From Arthrobacter globiformis (GTDB taxonomy: Bacteria; Actinomycetota; Actinomycetes; Actinomycetales; Micrococcaceae): DNA of 64,000 nt. Position 1 is the first letter of the stretch. Each line of letters starts with the position of its first letter. The notes beneath the pieces were generated by a model, which was given only the letters and a program-made list of their open reading frames with translations, had not been told where the DNA came from and did not search any database. The stretch is taken from contig NZ_JAUSXI010000001.1 of NCBI RefSeq assembly GCF_030815865.1, forward strand, positions 5,046,335 through 5,110,334. Reading direction: 5' to 3'. Position numbers and translations under genes: made by a program. Shown here in pieces: positions 1 to 8,703 of this stretch.

Positions 1-794
1 ACAACTTCGCCCGGTTCCAGCTCAGCGGGGAACGGCTTCCCCGGCTCAGGCGCCAGCTCACCAGCGTCGCCAGGGTGGCGCTGCCCAGCATGGCGTTCAT
101 CGGAGTGGCCTACCTGATCACCGACCGGTATACGCCGGCCAATGTCCTGCTCCTGAACTCCGTGGTCGGCCCTGAAGCTGTGACCACGCAGTGGCACTTC
201 TGGTTCATCGAGGTGCTGGTCTACATCCTTCTGGGCCTGACGGCCCTATTGGCCATACCCTGGGCGGACCGCACCGAGCGGCGGTTCCCGCTGCTCTTTC
301 CGCTTGCCCTTACCGGCCTCGCGCTGCTCTCGCGCTACGACATTGTGGATCCCGGCATTCCCCACCCGTCGCCGACCCTGTGGCTGTTCGTCCTGGGCTG
401 GGCCATTGCCCGGACCCGGACGGTGATACAGCGGTGTGCGGTGTCAGTCCTCGCGATCCTCACGGTCCCCGGGTGCTTCTTCGGGGATTCGAATCGTGAG
501 CTGACGCTTGTTGCCGGAATCCTGCTGCTCACCTGGCTGCCCACCCTCCCCGTGCCCAGAGGGCTGCAGCGCCTGACGGTGCTTCTGGCCAGCGCTTCCC
601 TCTACGCGTACCTGGTGCACTGGCTGGTCTATCCGCTACTGGCCGCAACCAGCCCGGCCCTTGCTGTGGCGGCGTCCCTGGCGGCCGGGATTGCTTACTG
701 GGCGCTGTGCACACGCGTCATGGGGCTGTTGAGCCGGAGCAGCTTGGGCACGCTCCGCCGCCGGCTCAACATGCCCAAGACCCACAACGCCTGA
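1..794 (+). CDS. Acyltransferase 3 family membrane protein, C-terminal part (5' end outside window)
   Basis: The reading frame is open from the first bases of the window to the TGA at 792-794, so only the C-terminal ~263 residues are visible. The visible part is strongly hydrophobic with several membrane segments. It contains the W-H-F-W-F-I-E stretch (near 190-210) and the late Y-A-Y-L-V-H-W segment that are typical of acyltransferase 3 (OafA/NodX-like) proteins, which O-acylate sugars or other surface molecules at the cytoplasmic membrane. The internal GTG at 75 could be mistaken for a start, but the upstream codons (N-F-A-R-F-Q) also read like this family. The catalytic His of the family would lie upstream of the window. 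The substrate cannot be inferred. Confidence 0.8.
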   Translation, partial: NFARFQLSGERLPRLRRQLTSVARVALPSMAFIGVAYLITDRYTPANVLLLNSVVGPEAVTTQWHFWFIEVLVYILLGLTALLAIPWADRTERRFPLLFPLALTGLALLSRYDIVDPGIPHPSPTLWLFVLGWAIARTRTVIQRCAVSVLAILTVPGCFFGDSNRELTLVAGILLLTWLPTLPVPRGLQRLTVLLASASLYAYLVHWLVYPLLAATSPALAVAASLAAGIAYWALCTRVMGLLSRSSLGTLRRRLNMPKTHNA

Positions 795-825
795 ATCTGA
801 CCGCCTAAGCTCAAACCGCCTGGGC

Positions 826-1479
826 TCACACGGCCTGAAGCTCGCGCGAGGCCACGGCGGAGACAAGCATGGAGCCAGCGGCCATGACGGGGTCGATGAC
901 CGGAAGTCCCAGTCTGCGCCGGAGGACGTCCGCCATGCCGATGCTCGTCAGGCCCGTACTGGCCTCCAGGATCACGTCCGCTCCGGCGTCCACCAGCATG
1001 TGGGCGGCTGCGAGCGCGTCGAAGATGCCGGTGGGAAGCAGGAAGCCGTCGGGCGTCTCCACGCTTTCGGGCCCGTCGATCAGGAGCATGCGGTCACCCA
1101 GGGCGTCTGAAATGGGACCGGGCACCGAGTGTTTGAGGCCAAGCACTCCCACCCGGCCACCGAACGAGAGGGCTGCCGCGGCCGCTGCGGAGCCAGCACC
1201 GATCACCGGGATATCCAGCAGGGCCCGCACCTCCGGCAATCCGGGGTCGGCAGCGCAGCTGATGACCAGCGCGTCGACGTCCGGCGCCATGTCCCGCGCG
1301 AGTTCCACCACCTTGGGCACCGCACGCTGCAACGACTCGGCGTCATAAACCCCGGAGGGCTGGTCCGGAACGCACCGCGTTGTCACGTCGAAGCCGAAGG
1401 TCTCCCGGAGCAGCTTTCCGTGCGAGTTAAGCAGGCGCCGGTCGGTGGTGGTCAAAGCCCTGATGATTCCTACGCGCAT
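826..1479 (-). CDS. Asp/Glu/hydantoin racemase-like protein
   Basis: 217 residues starting at an ATG with M-R-V-G-I-I-R, the usual length for aspartate/glutamate/hydantoin racemases. The first catalytic cysteine motif is present (V-I-S-C-A-A-D-P-G-L, about residue 75). The second, normally G-C-A/T-G in I-V-L-G-C-A-G-M, reads I-L-E-A-S-T-G-L here, so a Ser or Ala stands where the second Cys is expected. Family knowledge says two cysteines perform two-base racemisation, while single-Cys relatives such as arylmalonate decarboxylase exist. The gene could therefore encode a decarboxylase or isomerase rather than a racemase. It stands alone, convergent with the upstream acyltransferase gene and followed on its 5' side by a short intergenic region. 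Confidence 0.75.
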   Translation of the reverse strand: MRVGIIRALTTTDRRLLNSHGKLLRETFGFDVTTRCVPDQPSGVYDAESLQRAVPKVVELARDMAPDVDALVISCAADPGLPEVRALLDIPVIGAGSAAAAAALSFGGRVGVLGLKHSVPGPISDALGDRMLLIDGPESVETPDGFLLPTGIFDALAAAHMLVDAGADVILEASTGLTSIGMADVLRRRLGLPVIDPVMAAGSMLVSAVASRELQAV

Positions 1480-1581
1480 GGTCCGTTCCTTCCCCTGGCG
1501 GGTCTTGTGCTTCCACCCTAGCCACCCGACATTTCAGGCGGTTTACCGGAAAATGACCACCGGAAACATCCCCGCCCCACC

Positions 1582-1613
1582 AGCGCGAGGGGCTTAACTG
1601 TCCGTTCGCGCTT
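1582..1613. repeat. Copy of dispersed palindromic repeat
   Basis: Just downstream of the YbdK-like gene. The arms are agcgcgag (1582-1589) and ttcgcgct (1605-1612), around cttaactgtccg. The right half matches the repeat arm at 2971-2988 and resembles the one near 21126. It may double as a transcription terminator. Confidence 0.5.
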
Positions 1614-1639
1614 GGTATGCGCGGGGTTAGAGTGTGGGG

Positions 1640-2875
1640 TCAGAGTTGGCGGACGCGCAGCAGTTCCGGAGCGGGCTCGGCGTCGGGGCCGACGTACCCG
1701 TCGGTTCCCTTATGGGTGGCGCGCACGGCGTGCGCAACGACGGCACCCAGCCCGCCGTCGTCGGGCTCTGCCTTGTCCAGAACCACCTGCCGGACATTGC
1801 GCTGCTCAGCAGCGCCGGTGCCGCGCGCGAAGATCTCCTCGACGCCCCGCCGGGCCAGCTCCAGCTCACCGTTCTCGGCCAGCACCGGCTCCAGGAAGTC
1901 GATCAGCGAATGCACCACATCCCCGGCGGGCACTGGCCGGAAACTGCCGAAATCCAGCAGTTCGCCGCGCAGGCCGAAGTTGCTGGCCTGCCATGCTGCC
2001 ATGCGCAGCAGCACCGTTGGCACGGGCGCGGGCTCCACACCCTCACGCCATTCCCGGCATGCCGATTCCACGAGCGCACGGACCAGGACGGCGATCAGCG
2101 CTGCGTCCTCGGCGCGGAGGCAGACGTCCGCCACCCGCACCTCCACGGTGGGATGGTTCCGGGACAGGCGTGCGTCGAAGTAGATCATGCCCTCGTCCAG
2201 CACCACGCCGCTGTCCAGCAGCCGGGTCACCACGCGCCGGTAGGAGGACAGGCTGCCGTAGATGGCAGACGGGCCCGACGACGGCCAGCGGTTCCACGCC
2301 TGCGTCCGGTAGCTCTCGAACCCGGTTTCCACGCCGTTCCAGAACGGGGAGTTGGCGCTGAGCGCGATCAGGACGGCCAGCTTGTCCCTGATCCTGTCCA
2401 GCACGGCCACGCCCTCGTCCGGAGATTCGATGTAGGTGTGGACGTGGAAGCCGCAGGTGAGCTGCTCCTGGGCGGTCAGGCCGAACCGTTCCAGCATCCT
2501 GGCGTAGCGCGGATCCGGCGTGGTGTGGCTGGACAGGGCCAGCGGCGAGGTGGCCAGGGCGGCAATCCGTGCACCGTGGCCCTGTGCGGCTTCGTCGGCC
2601 AGGTCACGGCCGGCGCGGATCTGGCGCAGCAGTTCCGCATGGTCCAGGCACGGACGGGTCTGCGTCTCGATCTGCTCAAGCTTGAGTTCGGCGCTCAGGC
2701 CCATTTCGTCGTCGTCGCACTTGGTTTCGGCCTTTTTCTTCAGCAGCCGGGGCCTGCCCGGAGCGTCGTCGGCGGCGAGTTTGCGGCCGGCCAGAAGCGC
2801 ATCGGCGAGCGCCAGCGGCTCCCCGCTGACCGGATCAACGATCAGGAGCTCTTCCTCCACGCCAAAAGTCCGCAT
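1640..2875 (-). CDS. Carboxylate-amine ligase, YbdK family (glutamate-cysteine ligase type 2)
   Basis: 411 residues. The N-terminus [14 protein letters not shown] is the hallmark of the GCS2/YbdK family, with the conserved acidic cluster that binds metal and ATP. Further family features are C-G-F-H-V-H (about residue 140), the [10 protein letters not shown] segment (about residue 239) and the length. These enzymes form gamma-glutamyl amide bonds with ATP; E. coli YbdK has weak glutamate-cysteine ligase activity. Most actinobacteria use mycothiol rather than glutathione, so the real substrate is open. It is transcribed alone and is flanked on both sides by copies of a dispersed palindromic repeat. 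Confidence 0.88.
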   Translation of the reverse strand: MRTFGVEEELLIVDPVSGEPLALADALLAGRKLAADDAPGRPRLLKKKAETKCDDDEMGLSAELKLEQIETQTRPCLDHAELLRQIRAGRDLADEAAQGHGARIAALATSPLALSSHTTPDPRYARMLERFGLTAQEQLTCGFHVHTYIESPDEGVAVLDRIRDKLAVLIALSANSPFWNGVETGFESYRTQAWNRWPSSGPSAIYGSLSSYRRVVTRLLDSGVVLDEGMIYFDARLSRNHPTVEVRVADVCLRAEDAALIAVLVRALVESACREWREGVEPAPVPTVLLRMAAWQASNFGLRGELLDFGSFRPVPAGDVVHSLIDFLEPVLAENGELELARRGVEEIFARGTGAAEQRNVRQVVLDKAEPDDGGLGAVVAHAVRATHKGTDGYVGPDAEPAPELLRVRQL

Positions 2876-2920
2876 GCCTACATTGTGCGCCAGACCAGCG
2901 TAATCGTCCCCGACATGACG

Positions 2921-2988
2921 AAGCGCGAACGGACACTTGTGGCCCCAAACCGGCGGGTCAACAGGGGCTTAAGTGTCCGCTCGCGCTT
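2921..2988. repeat. Dispersed palindromic repeat, long inverted pair
   Basis: Arms aagcgcgaacggacactt (2921-2938) and aagtgtccgctcgcgctt (2971-2988) are reverse complements except for one base, separated by 32 bp. The element lies between the YbdK-like gene start and the end of the murA-like gene. Related half-copies are found at 1582-1613 and near 21126-21146. It could fold into a hairpin terminator, or be a REP-like element. Confidence 0.7.
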
Positions 2989-2996
2989 AGTTAACG

Positions 2997-4520
2997 TCAG
3001 TCCTGAAAGTACTCGATCTTGGCGCCGATGGTGTTGAGCCGCTCCGCGAGGTCCTCGTAGCCGCGCTCGATGACGTAGATGTTGCGCAGCTCGGAAACTC
3101 CGCGGGCCGCCAGCATCGCCAGCAGGAGGCAGGCAGCGGGACGCAGCGCGGGCGGGCAGCCCACTTCCGCGGCACGCCAGCGCGTGGGGCCGTTGACGTA
3201 GATGCGGTGCGGGTCCAGCAACTGGATCCGGGCGCCCAGCTTGTTCAGCTCCGTCAAGTAGATCGCGCGGTTCTCGTACACCCAGTCGTGGATCATGGTC
3301 TGGCCCTCGGCATTGCCCGCGATCACCGCGAAGAACGGAAGGTTATCGATGTTCAGCCCGGGGAACGGCATCGGGTGGATCTTGTCCTCCGGCGCGCGCA
3401 GCTCCGAGGGCTTCGTGGTCACGTCCACCAGCCGGGTGCGCCCGTTGCGGGCCGTGTACTCGCCGGAGACCTCCAGCTGCTGGCCCATCTGTTCCAGGGT
3501 GGCCAGCTCTATCTCCATGAATTCGATGGGCACCCTGCGGATGGTCACCTCTGAGTTGGTGACAATGCCGGCGGTGATGAGGCTCATCGCCTCGATGGGG
3601 TCCTCCGAGGGGAAGTACTCGATGTCGACGTCGATGGTCGGTTTGCCGGTGATCTTTAGCGTGGTGGTTCCAACGCCGTCGATCTCCACGCCCAGCCGCT
3701 GCAGGTAGAAGCAGAGGTCCTGGACCATGTAGTTGGGGCTGGCGTTGCGGATGACCGTGGTGCCGCAGCGGTGGGCCGCGGCCATGATGGCGTTCTCCGT
3801 AACGGTGTCGCCGCGCTCGGTCAGCACGAAGGACCTGTCCAGTTCGTCGGTGGGAGGTGCCTGCACGCTGTAGAAGCCTGAACTGGCCTCCACGGACAGA
3901 CCGAACTGCCGAAGTGCCTGCATGTGCGGCTCCACGGTGCGGATGCCCAGGTCGCAGCCCCCGGCGTAGGGCAGCCGGTATTCATCGGTCACATCAAGCA
4001 GCGGACCCAGCAGCATGATGACGCTGCGGGTCCGGCGCGCAGCCTCGGCGTCCATGGACGCCAGGTCAAGGTCCGCAGGCCGGCGGAGGCGGAGATCGTT
4101 GTCGTTGAGCCAGGTGCATTCGACGCCGATGCTGCTCAGAACCTCGACGATGCGGTTGACCTCCTCGATCCGGGCCAGCCGGCGCAGCGTCGTGGTGCCA
4201 CGGTTGATGAGGCTGGCGCATAGAAGAGCGACCCCGGCGTTCTTGCTGGTGTTGACGTCAACGGAGCCCGAAAGCGTCCTGCCGCCCTCTACGCGGAGGT
4301 GGGTCATCTGCGATTTGCCGAGCTGGACGAAGCTGCGGCCGAAGATAGCCTCCAGGCGCTGGATCATTTTCAGGCTCATGTTCTGCTTGCCCTGTTCCAT
4401 GCGGGCCACGGCACTTTGGCTGGTGCCGAGTTCCGCGGCCAACTGGCCCTGGGTCCACCCCTTCTGGCCGCGGGCGTCGCGGAGCAGAAGACCAACATGT
4501 TCAACAGTCTGTTGTGTCAT
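2997..4520 (-). CDS. MurA-like UDP-GlcNAc 1-carboxyvinyltransferase fused to an N-terminal XRE-type HTH
   Basis: 507 residues, about 85 longer than ordinary MurA (~420). Residues ~8-65 form an XRE-type helix-turn-helix (L-G-T-S-Q-S-A-V-A-R-M-E-Q-G-K). An EPSP-synthase-type enolpyruvyl transferase follows from ~73 to the end. MurA adds enolpyruvate from PEP to UDP-GlcNAc, the first committed step of peptidoglycan synthesis. Key residues look intact: K93-N94, Cys189 in G-G-C-D-L-G (E. coli Cys115 position, fosfomycin target), a likely catalytic Asp in N-I-D-N, and the final I-E-R-G-Y-E-D-L segment. The gene is divergent from the GH25-like gene. A perfect ATATC-A-GATAT palindrome sits 10-20 bp upstream of the ATG. 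Whether it is the housekeeping MurA or a second, regulated copy cannot be told from this window. Confidence 0.88.
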   Translation of the reverse strand: MTQQTVEHVGLLLRDARGQKGWTQGQLAAELGTSQSAVARMEQGKQNMSLKMIQRLEAIFGRSFVQLGKSQMTHLRVEGGRTLSGSVDVNTSKNAGVALLCASLINRGTTTLRRLARIEEVNRIVEVLSSIGVECTWLNDNDLRLRRPADLDLASMDAEAARRTRSVIMLLGPLLDVTDEYRLPYAGGCDLGIRTVEPHMQALRQFGLSVEASSGFYSVQAPPTDELDRSFVLTERGDTVTENAIMAAAHRCGTTVIRNASPNYMVQDLCFYLQRLGVEIDGVGTTTLKITGKPTIDVDIEYFPSEDPIEAMSLITAGIVTNSEVTIRRVPIEFMEIELATLEQMGQQLEVSGEYTARNGRTRLVDVTTKPSELRAPEDKIHPMPFPGLNIDNLPFFAVIAGNAEGQTMIHDWVYENRAIYLTELNKLGARIQLLDPHRIYVNGPTRWRAAEVGCPPALRPAACLLLAMLAARGVSELRNIYVIERGYEDLAERLNTIGAKIEYFQD

Positions 4521-4529
4521 GGGAAAAAT

Positions 4530-4540
4530 ATATCAGATAT
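4530..4540. promoter_or_regulatory. Palindrome in the murA-like/GH25-like divergent intergenic region
   Basis: ATATC-A-GATAT is a perfect inverted repeat lying in an AT-rich patch (4524-4550) 10-20 bp upstream of the HTH-MurA start codon. Its position suits a binding site for the protein's own HTH domain, but this is inference only. A second AT-rich patch (taatataccc-gttatacg, about 4588-4605) lies further along the same intergenic region. Confidence 0.35.
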
Positions 4541-4758
4541 GAGTTATTCCGTCGCATCTGTCACCTACAGGAGGGGCGCCCAGCCCGTAATATACCCGTT
4601 ATACGCATAAGCATTCAATAACGGGCGACAGTAGTGTGACAGAACCTGTGACGGCCTCCGCAGCCTCAGTCAAGGACCGTGCACTGGCCTTGACCGGCCG
4701 CGCATCCGGGAGCAAGCTAGCGGTACCTGTTGCGGCCACAAGGGAATGGGAGGCCGCC

Positions 4759-5730
4759 GTGTCCATTTTCAGCTCCGCCGTGCTGGGCAGGAAGTACCCT
4801 CTTGGGCGTCCGGCTTCAGCGCTGCTGTCCTTCGTGGTGGCTACAGCCGTGGGCTTCATTCCGGGACCAAGGCTGGACGACGGCGCGCCCCCGGCACCCG
4901 AATCAACCGTCACCCAGGCGTCGCCCAAGGCTTCTGCCACTTCCAGCAGCGCCGCGCAGGCGCAGCCGCCCGCGTCCCCGCAATCCCCGCGGCCGGTGGC
5001 CCGTCAGCCCGTACAGCCGCCAGAGTCCGGCAGGGTCCCATTGGGCAACGATGCTTCGTGGCCGCAGTGCAGCGGCGGCCTGCCCGACGACCCTGCGTTC
5101 GCGATTATCGGAGTCAACAACGGGCGCGCCAACACTACCAACCCCTGCCTCCACCAGCAGCTTGACTGGGGGGAGGACGCAGCTGGCGGGACCGGCCAGC
5201 CCCGCCTTGCGCTCTATGTGAACACCGCGAATCCCGGGCTGCGCGGCTCCTGGTGGCCGGTGAACAACGAGTACGGCGGCAAGGCAGTGGCCAACCCGTA
5301 CGGCACCTGCCAGGGCAAGGAGGACGCGGCGTGCGCCTACATGTACGGGTACGCAAAAGCCTTCGACGACGCATACCTTCGCACCATCTCCGACCCTGAG
5401 ACGTACCTCTGGTGGCTGGATGTCGAGACGGGCAACAGTTGGTCAGGCGACAGGACGGCCAACCGGGCGGACCTAGAAGGCATGACCGACTTTTTCCACA
5501 GCATAGGGGCCAGGGTGGGCATCTACTCCGCGGCGCGGCAGTGGGGACAGATCGTCGGCGAGATCGGTTCAGCCAGCAGCCTCTACTCCCTGCCAAGCTG
5601 GCTTGCCGGGGCGCACACTGCCGCCGATGCCAGGAGCATGTGCTCCGCGGCGCCCCTCACCGCAGGCGGCAAAGTGGTCCTCACCCAGTTTGTGGCCGGA
5701 GGCTTCGACTACAACCACTCCTGCGTCTGA
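4759..5730 (+). CDS. Secreted or membrane-anchored GH25-like (lysozyme-type fold) protein
   Basis: 323 residues from the GTG at 4759, chosen because GGGAGG sits 5 bases upstream and the product then begins with a signal-like region (basic R-K, then A-L-L-S-F-V-V-A-T-A-V-G-F, residues ~20-35). A longer in-frame GTG start at 4636 lacks a clear ribosome-binding site and would put 41 residues before the membrane segment. A Pro/Ala/Ser-rich linker (~40-95) precedes a domain that starts N-D-A-S-W-P-Q-C and contains W-W-L-D-V-E-T-G-N-S-W, V-G-I-Y-S and a final L-T-Q-F segment. This pattern matches GH25/DUF1906-like TIM-barrel proteins, some of which cleave peptidoglycan. Six cysteines in the exported domain suggest disulfides. 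The activity is not established. Confidence 0.75.
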   Translation: MSIFSSAVLGRKYPLGRPASALLSFVVATAVGFIPGPRLDDGAPPAPESTVTQASPKASATSSSAAQAQPPASPQSPRPVARQPVQPPESGRVPLGNDASWPQCSGGLPDDPAFAIIGVNNGRANTTNPCLHQQLDWGEDAAGGTGQPRLALYVNTANPGLRGSWWPVNNEYGGKAVANPYGTCQGKEDAACAYMYGYAKAFDDAYLRTISDPETYLWWLDVETGNSWSGDRTANRADLEGMTDFFHSIGARVGIYSAARQWGQIVGEIGSASSLYSLPSWLAGAHTAADARSMCSAAPLTAGGKVVLTQFVAGGFDYNHSCV

Positions 5731-5759
5731 CGCACACCGCGAACATTTAGACTCGGCCC

Positions 5760-6272
5760 ATGGATCACACCTGCAGCGTCCGCAAGGCCGCCCCCGAAGA
5801 CGCCGAGGCCCTGGCCCGACTCCACTTGGAATGCTGGCGCGAAACCTACACGCACCTGCTTTCAGCGGGCTTCATGGCCAGGCAAGGCGTGGAAGAGCGG
5901 CTGACCATGTGGCGGCACCTTCTGAACGGCCCATACGCGGCCCGTCAGTTCGTAGCGGACGACGCCGGGAAGCTGGTGGGGTTTGCCGGCTCGCTTCCGA
6001 CCGAGGAAGGGCTGAGGGAGCAGACCGAGCTCTGGGGCATCTACCTCCTGGCCTCCCACCATGGCAGGGGGCTCGGCCGGGCGCTGCTCGAGGCTGCGAT
6101 CGGGAGCGAGGCGGCTGCGCTGTGGGTCGCCGAGGACAACCCCCGCGCCCAGGCCTTCTATCAGCGCAACGGCTTCGTCTTCACCGGCGCCAGGGACACG
6201 ATCGAAGACTGGGAAGGGCTGGCCGAGATCCGGATGGCGCGGCCGGCAGGGTTGGCACACCCGGCGGGTTAG
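5760..6272 (+). CDS. GNAT family N-acetyltransferase
   Basis: 170 residues, the usual size for a single GNAT domain. Motif A is seen around I-Y-L-L-A-S-H-H-G-R-G-L-G-R-A-L-L (residues ~93-110), the pyrophosphate-binding loop for acetyl-CoA (Q/R-x-x-G-x-G/A type, here H-G-R-G-L-G). The later W-V-A-E-D-N-P-R-A-Q-A-F-Y-Q-R-N-G-F is the typical motif B. The acceptor substrate is unknown. Its stop codon overlaps the stop of ykoC on the other strand by 4 bases (shared ttag at 6269-6272), so the two genes converge with no terminator between them. Confidence 0.88.
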   Translation: MDHTCSVRKAAPEDAEALARLHLECWRETYTHLLSAGFMARQGVEERLTMWRHLLNGPYAARQFVADDAGKLVGFAGSLPTEEGLREQTELWGIYLLASHHGRGLGRALLEAAIGSEAAALWVAEDNPRAQAFYQRNGFVFTGARDTIEDWEGLAEIRMARPAGLAHPAG

Positions 6273-7072
6273 GAGCCCTGCAGCCACACCATGTTCCACG
6301 TGCCGGCCCACAGCGCGGCAGCCACGGCGCCGGCAGCGACCAGCACTCCGCCGAGCACCACCCAGACGTCCAGCACACTGTAGGTGGACACGCGCGCCCA
6401 GGTCCGGCTGGCGCCGCCGAACCCGCGGGCCTCCATCGTCACGGCAAGCCGGGTGGCGCGGCGGATGGCCTGGACCAGGAGGCCGAAGCTCTGCCCCAGG
6501 GTGGCCCGCATCCGTTGCCACGGGTTGCCGCGCGATCCGACGCCTCGGGCGCGCCTGGCCATGCCGATGGTCTGCCATTCCTCGGCCATCAGGCCGACCA
6601 GCCTCATCGCGGCCAGGGTCCCGAGCACGAAGCGGTGGGGCAGCCGCGCCTTTTGCGCCAGGGCGTCCGCCAGGTCGGTGGGATCGGTGCAGCTCATCAG
6701 CAGCACCGCAGGCAGGGCAATGGCCAGGCCCCGCAGCAGAAAACCCAGCCCCAGCTGAAGGGAACCTTCGCTCATGGACCAGAGGCCGACGTCGAGCAGT
6801 ATTCTCCCGCTGTCCGGCGACAGGATGGAGGTGCTCCAGCCGCCGACGGCGGCCGCGAGGATCAGGGGCCAGCCGCGCTGCCACAGCAGCGAGAAAGTCA
6901 GGCCGGCCAAGGGGAAGACCAGCAGCTCACACACCAGAGCAACCGACGCCGACATCCAGTCGATGGACAGCGCCAGGACGAGGGTGATGAGGAAGACCGC
7001 CGCAAATTTGGCCAGCGGATTGGCGCGCGTCAGTACCGCCCGGTTTCCGACAAGTATCAGCGCTTCCCTCAT
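6269..7072 (-). CDS. ykoC: ECF transporter T component (YkoC/EcfT-like)
   Basis: 267 residues with several hydrophobic segments (about residues 20-60 and 90-130, and a C-terminal pair). Cytoplasmic coupling motifs of the A-R-G type seen in EcfT proteins are present (A-R-R-A-R-G-V-G-S near residue 180 and M-E-A-R-G-F-G near 216); these contact the two ATPase domains. It is the third gene of a ykoE-ykoD-ykoC operon and overlaps ykoD by 4 bases (ATGA at 7069-7072), which indicates translational coupling. In this family the complex imports thiamin or its hydroxymethylpyrimidine precursor; the TPP riboswitch upstream supports that assignment. Confidence 0.9.
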   Translation of the reverse strand: MREALILVGNRAVLTRANPLAKFAAVFLITLVLALSIDWMSASVALVCELLVFPLAGLTFSLLWQRGWPLILAAAVGGWSTSILSPDSGRILLDVGLWSMSEGSLQLGLGFLLRGLAIALPAVLLMSCTDPTDLADALAQKARLPHRFVLGTLAAMRLVGLMAEEWQTIGMARRARGVGSRGNPWQRMRATLGQSFGLLVQAIRRATRLAVTMEARGFGGASRTWARVSTYSVLDVWVVLGGVLVAAGAVAAALWAGTWNMVWLQGS

Positions 7073-8703
7073 GTCACCGTCTGTTCTGACGTTGGTTCAG
7101 CGGGTCTGGGCTCGGGCCGGCCGCCGGGGCCCAACCGCAGCTCGGTGCCGCCGAGCACATGGGTGAACTCCTCGTCATGGGTTACGGACACCACGGCTGT
7201 GCCGGCGTCAAGCAGTTCGGAAAGGAATGAGGCAAGCTCCGCCCAGGTGTTGGCGTCCTGGCCGAAGGTCGGCTCGTCCAGCACCAGCACCTGGGGGTGC
7301 GCCGCCAGGACGGTGGCCACGGACAGCCTGCGTTTCTCCCCGCCGGAGAGGGTGTAAGGGTTGGCGTCCACGAGATGCGTGAGGCGCAGCCGCTCCAGCA
7401 GCTCATCGACTCGCTCTTCGCCGTGGCCCAGATGGCGGGGGCCGAACTGCAGCTCGTCCAGGACGCGGCCGGTGACGAACTGGTGCTCGGGCTCCTGGAA
7501 CACCGTACCGATCCGGGCGATCAGCTGCTCCGCCCTCCACTTGTAGGGGTCAATTCCGGCTCCGCCGCTCAACTCAACAGTCGCGGACACCTTGCCGGCC
7601 ACCGGCGGGAGCAGCCCGGCGAGAGTCAGCGCAAACGTGGATTTGCCCGCGCCGTTGGGACCTGTGACGGTGAGCGCTTCGCCTGCCCGGACCTGTGCCG
7701 TTACGTCCCGCAGCACCGGTTCCGGAGGCACCGAACGGAAGCCGCGGCGGCGTGGACGTTCCCGCGACACGGCGAGCTTTTCGGCCGCCAGCAGCAGCTG
7801 GCCGGTGTTATGTCCGGAGGAGGTCGGAACGCTGGCACTTGAACGGCGCCGGGTTTCGGGAACGTAGCCGGGGACCCAGACGCCGGCGGCGGTGAGCATC
7901 CCGCGGGCCTGTTCGAGTACCTCGTCCGGGGTCCCGTCGATCAGCACCGCTCCGTCCGCGGCGGACCCCGGCTGCAGGACCACGATCCGGTCCACCAGGT
8001 CTTTCCAGGCCGCGACCCGGTGCTCCACCACCACCAGGGTGGCCCCGGTCTTGTCGAGGCAGCGACCCACGGCGTCGCGGACTTCCAGGACGCCGGCGGG
8101 GTCGAGGTTCGCTGTCGGCTCGTCCAGCAGGATGAGTCCCGGCCGCATCGCCAGGATGCCGGCAAGCGCGAGGCGCTGCTTCTGGCCGCCGGACAGGGAC
8201 GACGTCGGGTGGTTCAGCGGAAGGTGCGCCAGCCCGACGTCCTCCAGCGCTTCATGCACGCGGCGCCAGATCTCGTCGCGGGGCACGGACAGGTTCTCGG
8301 CACCGAAGGCGACGTCGTCACCGAGGCGCGACAGCACAACCTGGGTTTCCGGGTCCTGCTGCATGAGCCCGGCGCGGCCGCGCCGGGAACGGGGCGGCGC
8401 GCCGTCGATGAGCAGCTCTCCGCTCTCGTCCGCGTCGTCACGGCCGGGAGTCCCGGCGTCGTCCGCGGAACTCCCCGCAGCGGAACTACCGCCCGCGTCG
8501 CTGTCCCCCAGCACACCCGCCAGGGCGTGAAGCAGCGTGGACTTGCCGGCTCCGGAAGGGCCCAACAGCAGGACCCGCTCGCCGGGGCGGATGTCCAGGT
8601 CGAGGGCATGGACCGCGGGTTTGGTGCGGCCGGCGTGGCGCCAGCCCCAGCCGCGGGCGGTGACCGCGGCGGGGCGGACACCTCCGTCGTGTTGTCCGGG
8701 CAT
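7069..8703 (-). CDS. ykoD: ECF transporter duplicated ATPase (YkoD-like)
   Basis: 544 residues from the ATG at 8703, holding two complete ABC ATPase domains. Domain 1 (~28-270) has Walker A G-P-S-G-A-G-K-S-T at 48-56, signature L-S-G-G-Q-K-Q-R and Walker B L-I-L-L-D-E-P-T. Domain 2 (~310-540) has Walker A G-P-N-G-A-G-K-S-T, signature L-S-G-G-E-K-R-R and Walker B V-L-V-L-D-E-P-T. The frame stays open upstream of 8703, but that part overlaps ykoE and is not coding. The start is fixed by the one-base overlap with the ykoE stop (TAATG at 8701-8705). It energises uptake through YkoE and YkoC. A Gly/Ala/Ser/Asp-rich insertion (~75-105) in domain 1 is unusual. Confidence 0.92.
   Translation of the reverse strand: MPGQHDGGVRPAAVTARGWGWRHAGRTKPAVHALDLDIRPGERVLLLGPSGAGKSTLLHALAGVLGDSDAGGSSAAGSSADDAGTPGRDDADESGELLIDGAPPRSRRGRAGLMQQDPETQVVLSRLGDDVAFGAENLSVPRDEIWRRVHEALEDVGLAHLPLNHPTSSLSGGQKQRLALAGILAMRPGLILLDEPTANLDPAGVLEVRDAVGRCLDKTGATLVVVEHRVAAWKDLVDRIVVLQPGSAADGAVLIDGTPDEVLEQARGMLTAAGVWVPGYVPETRRRSSASVPTSSGHNTGQLLLAAEKLAVSRERPRRRGFRSVPPEPVLRDVTAQVRAGEALTVTGPNGAGKSTFALTLAGLLPPVAGKVSATVELSGGAGIDPYKWRAEQLIARIGTVFQEPEHQFVTGRVLDELQFGPRHLGHGEERVDELLERLRLTHLVDANPYTLSGGEKRRLSVATVLAAHPQVLVLDEPTFGQDANTWAELASFLSELLDAGTAVVSVTHDEEFTHVLGGTELRLGPGGRPEPRPAEPTSEQTVT

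Noticed and set aside
4636..4758. Longer start (GTG 4636) for the GH25-like protein
   Set aside because: No ribosome-binding site in good position and it would place 41 polar residues before the export signal; GTG 4759 has GGGAGG upstream. Not fully excluded.
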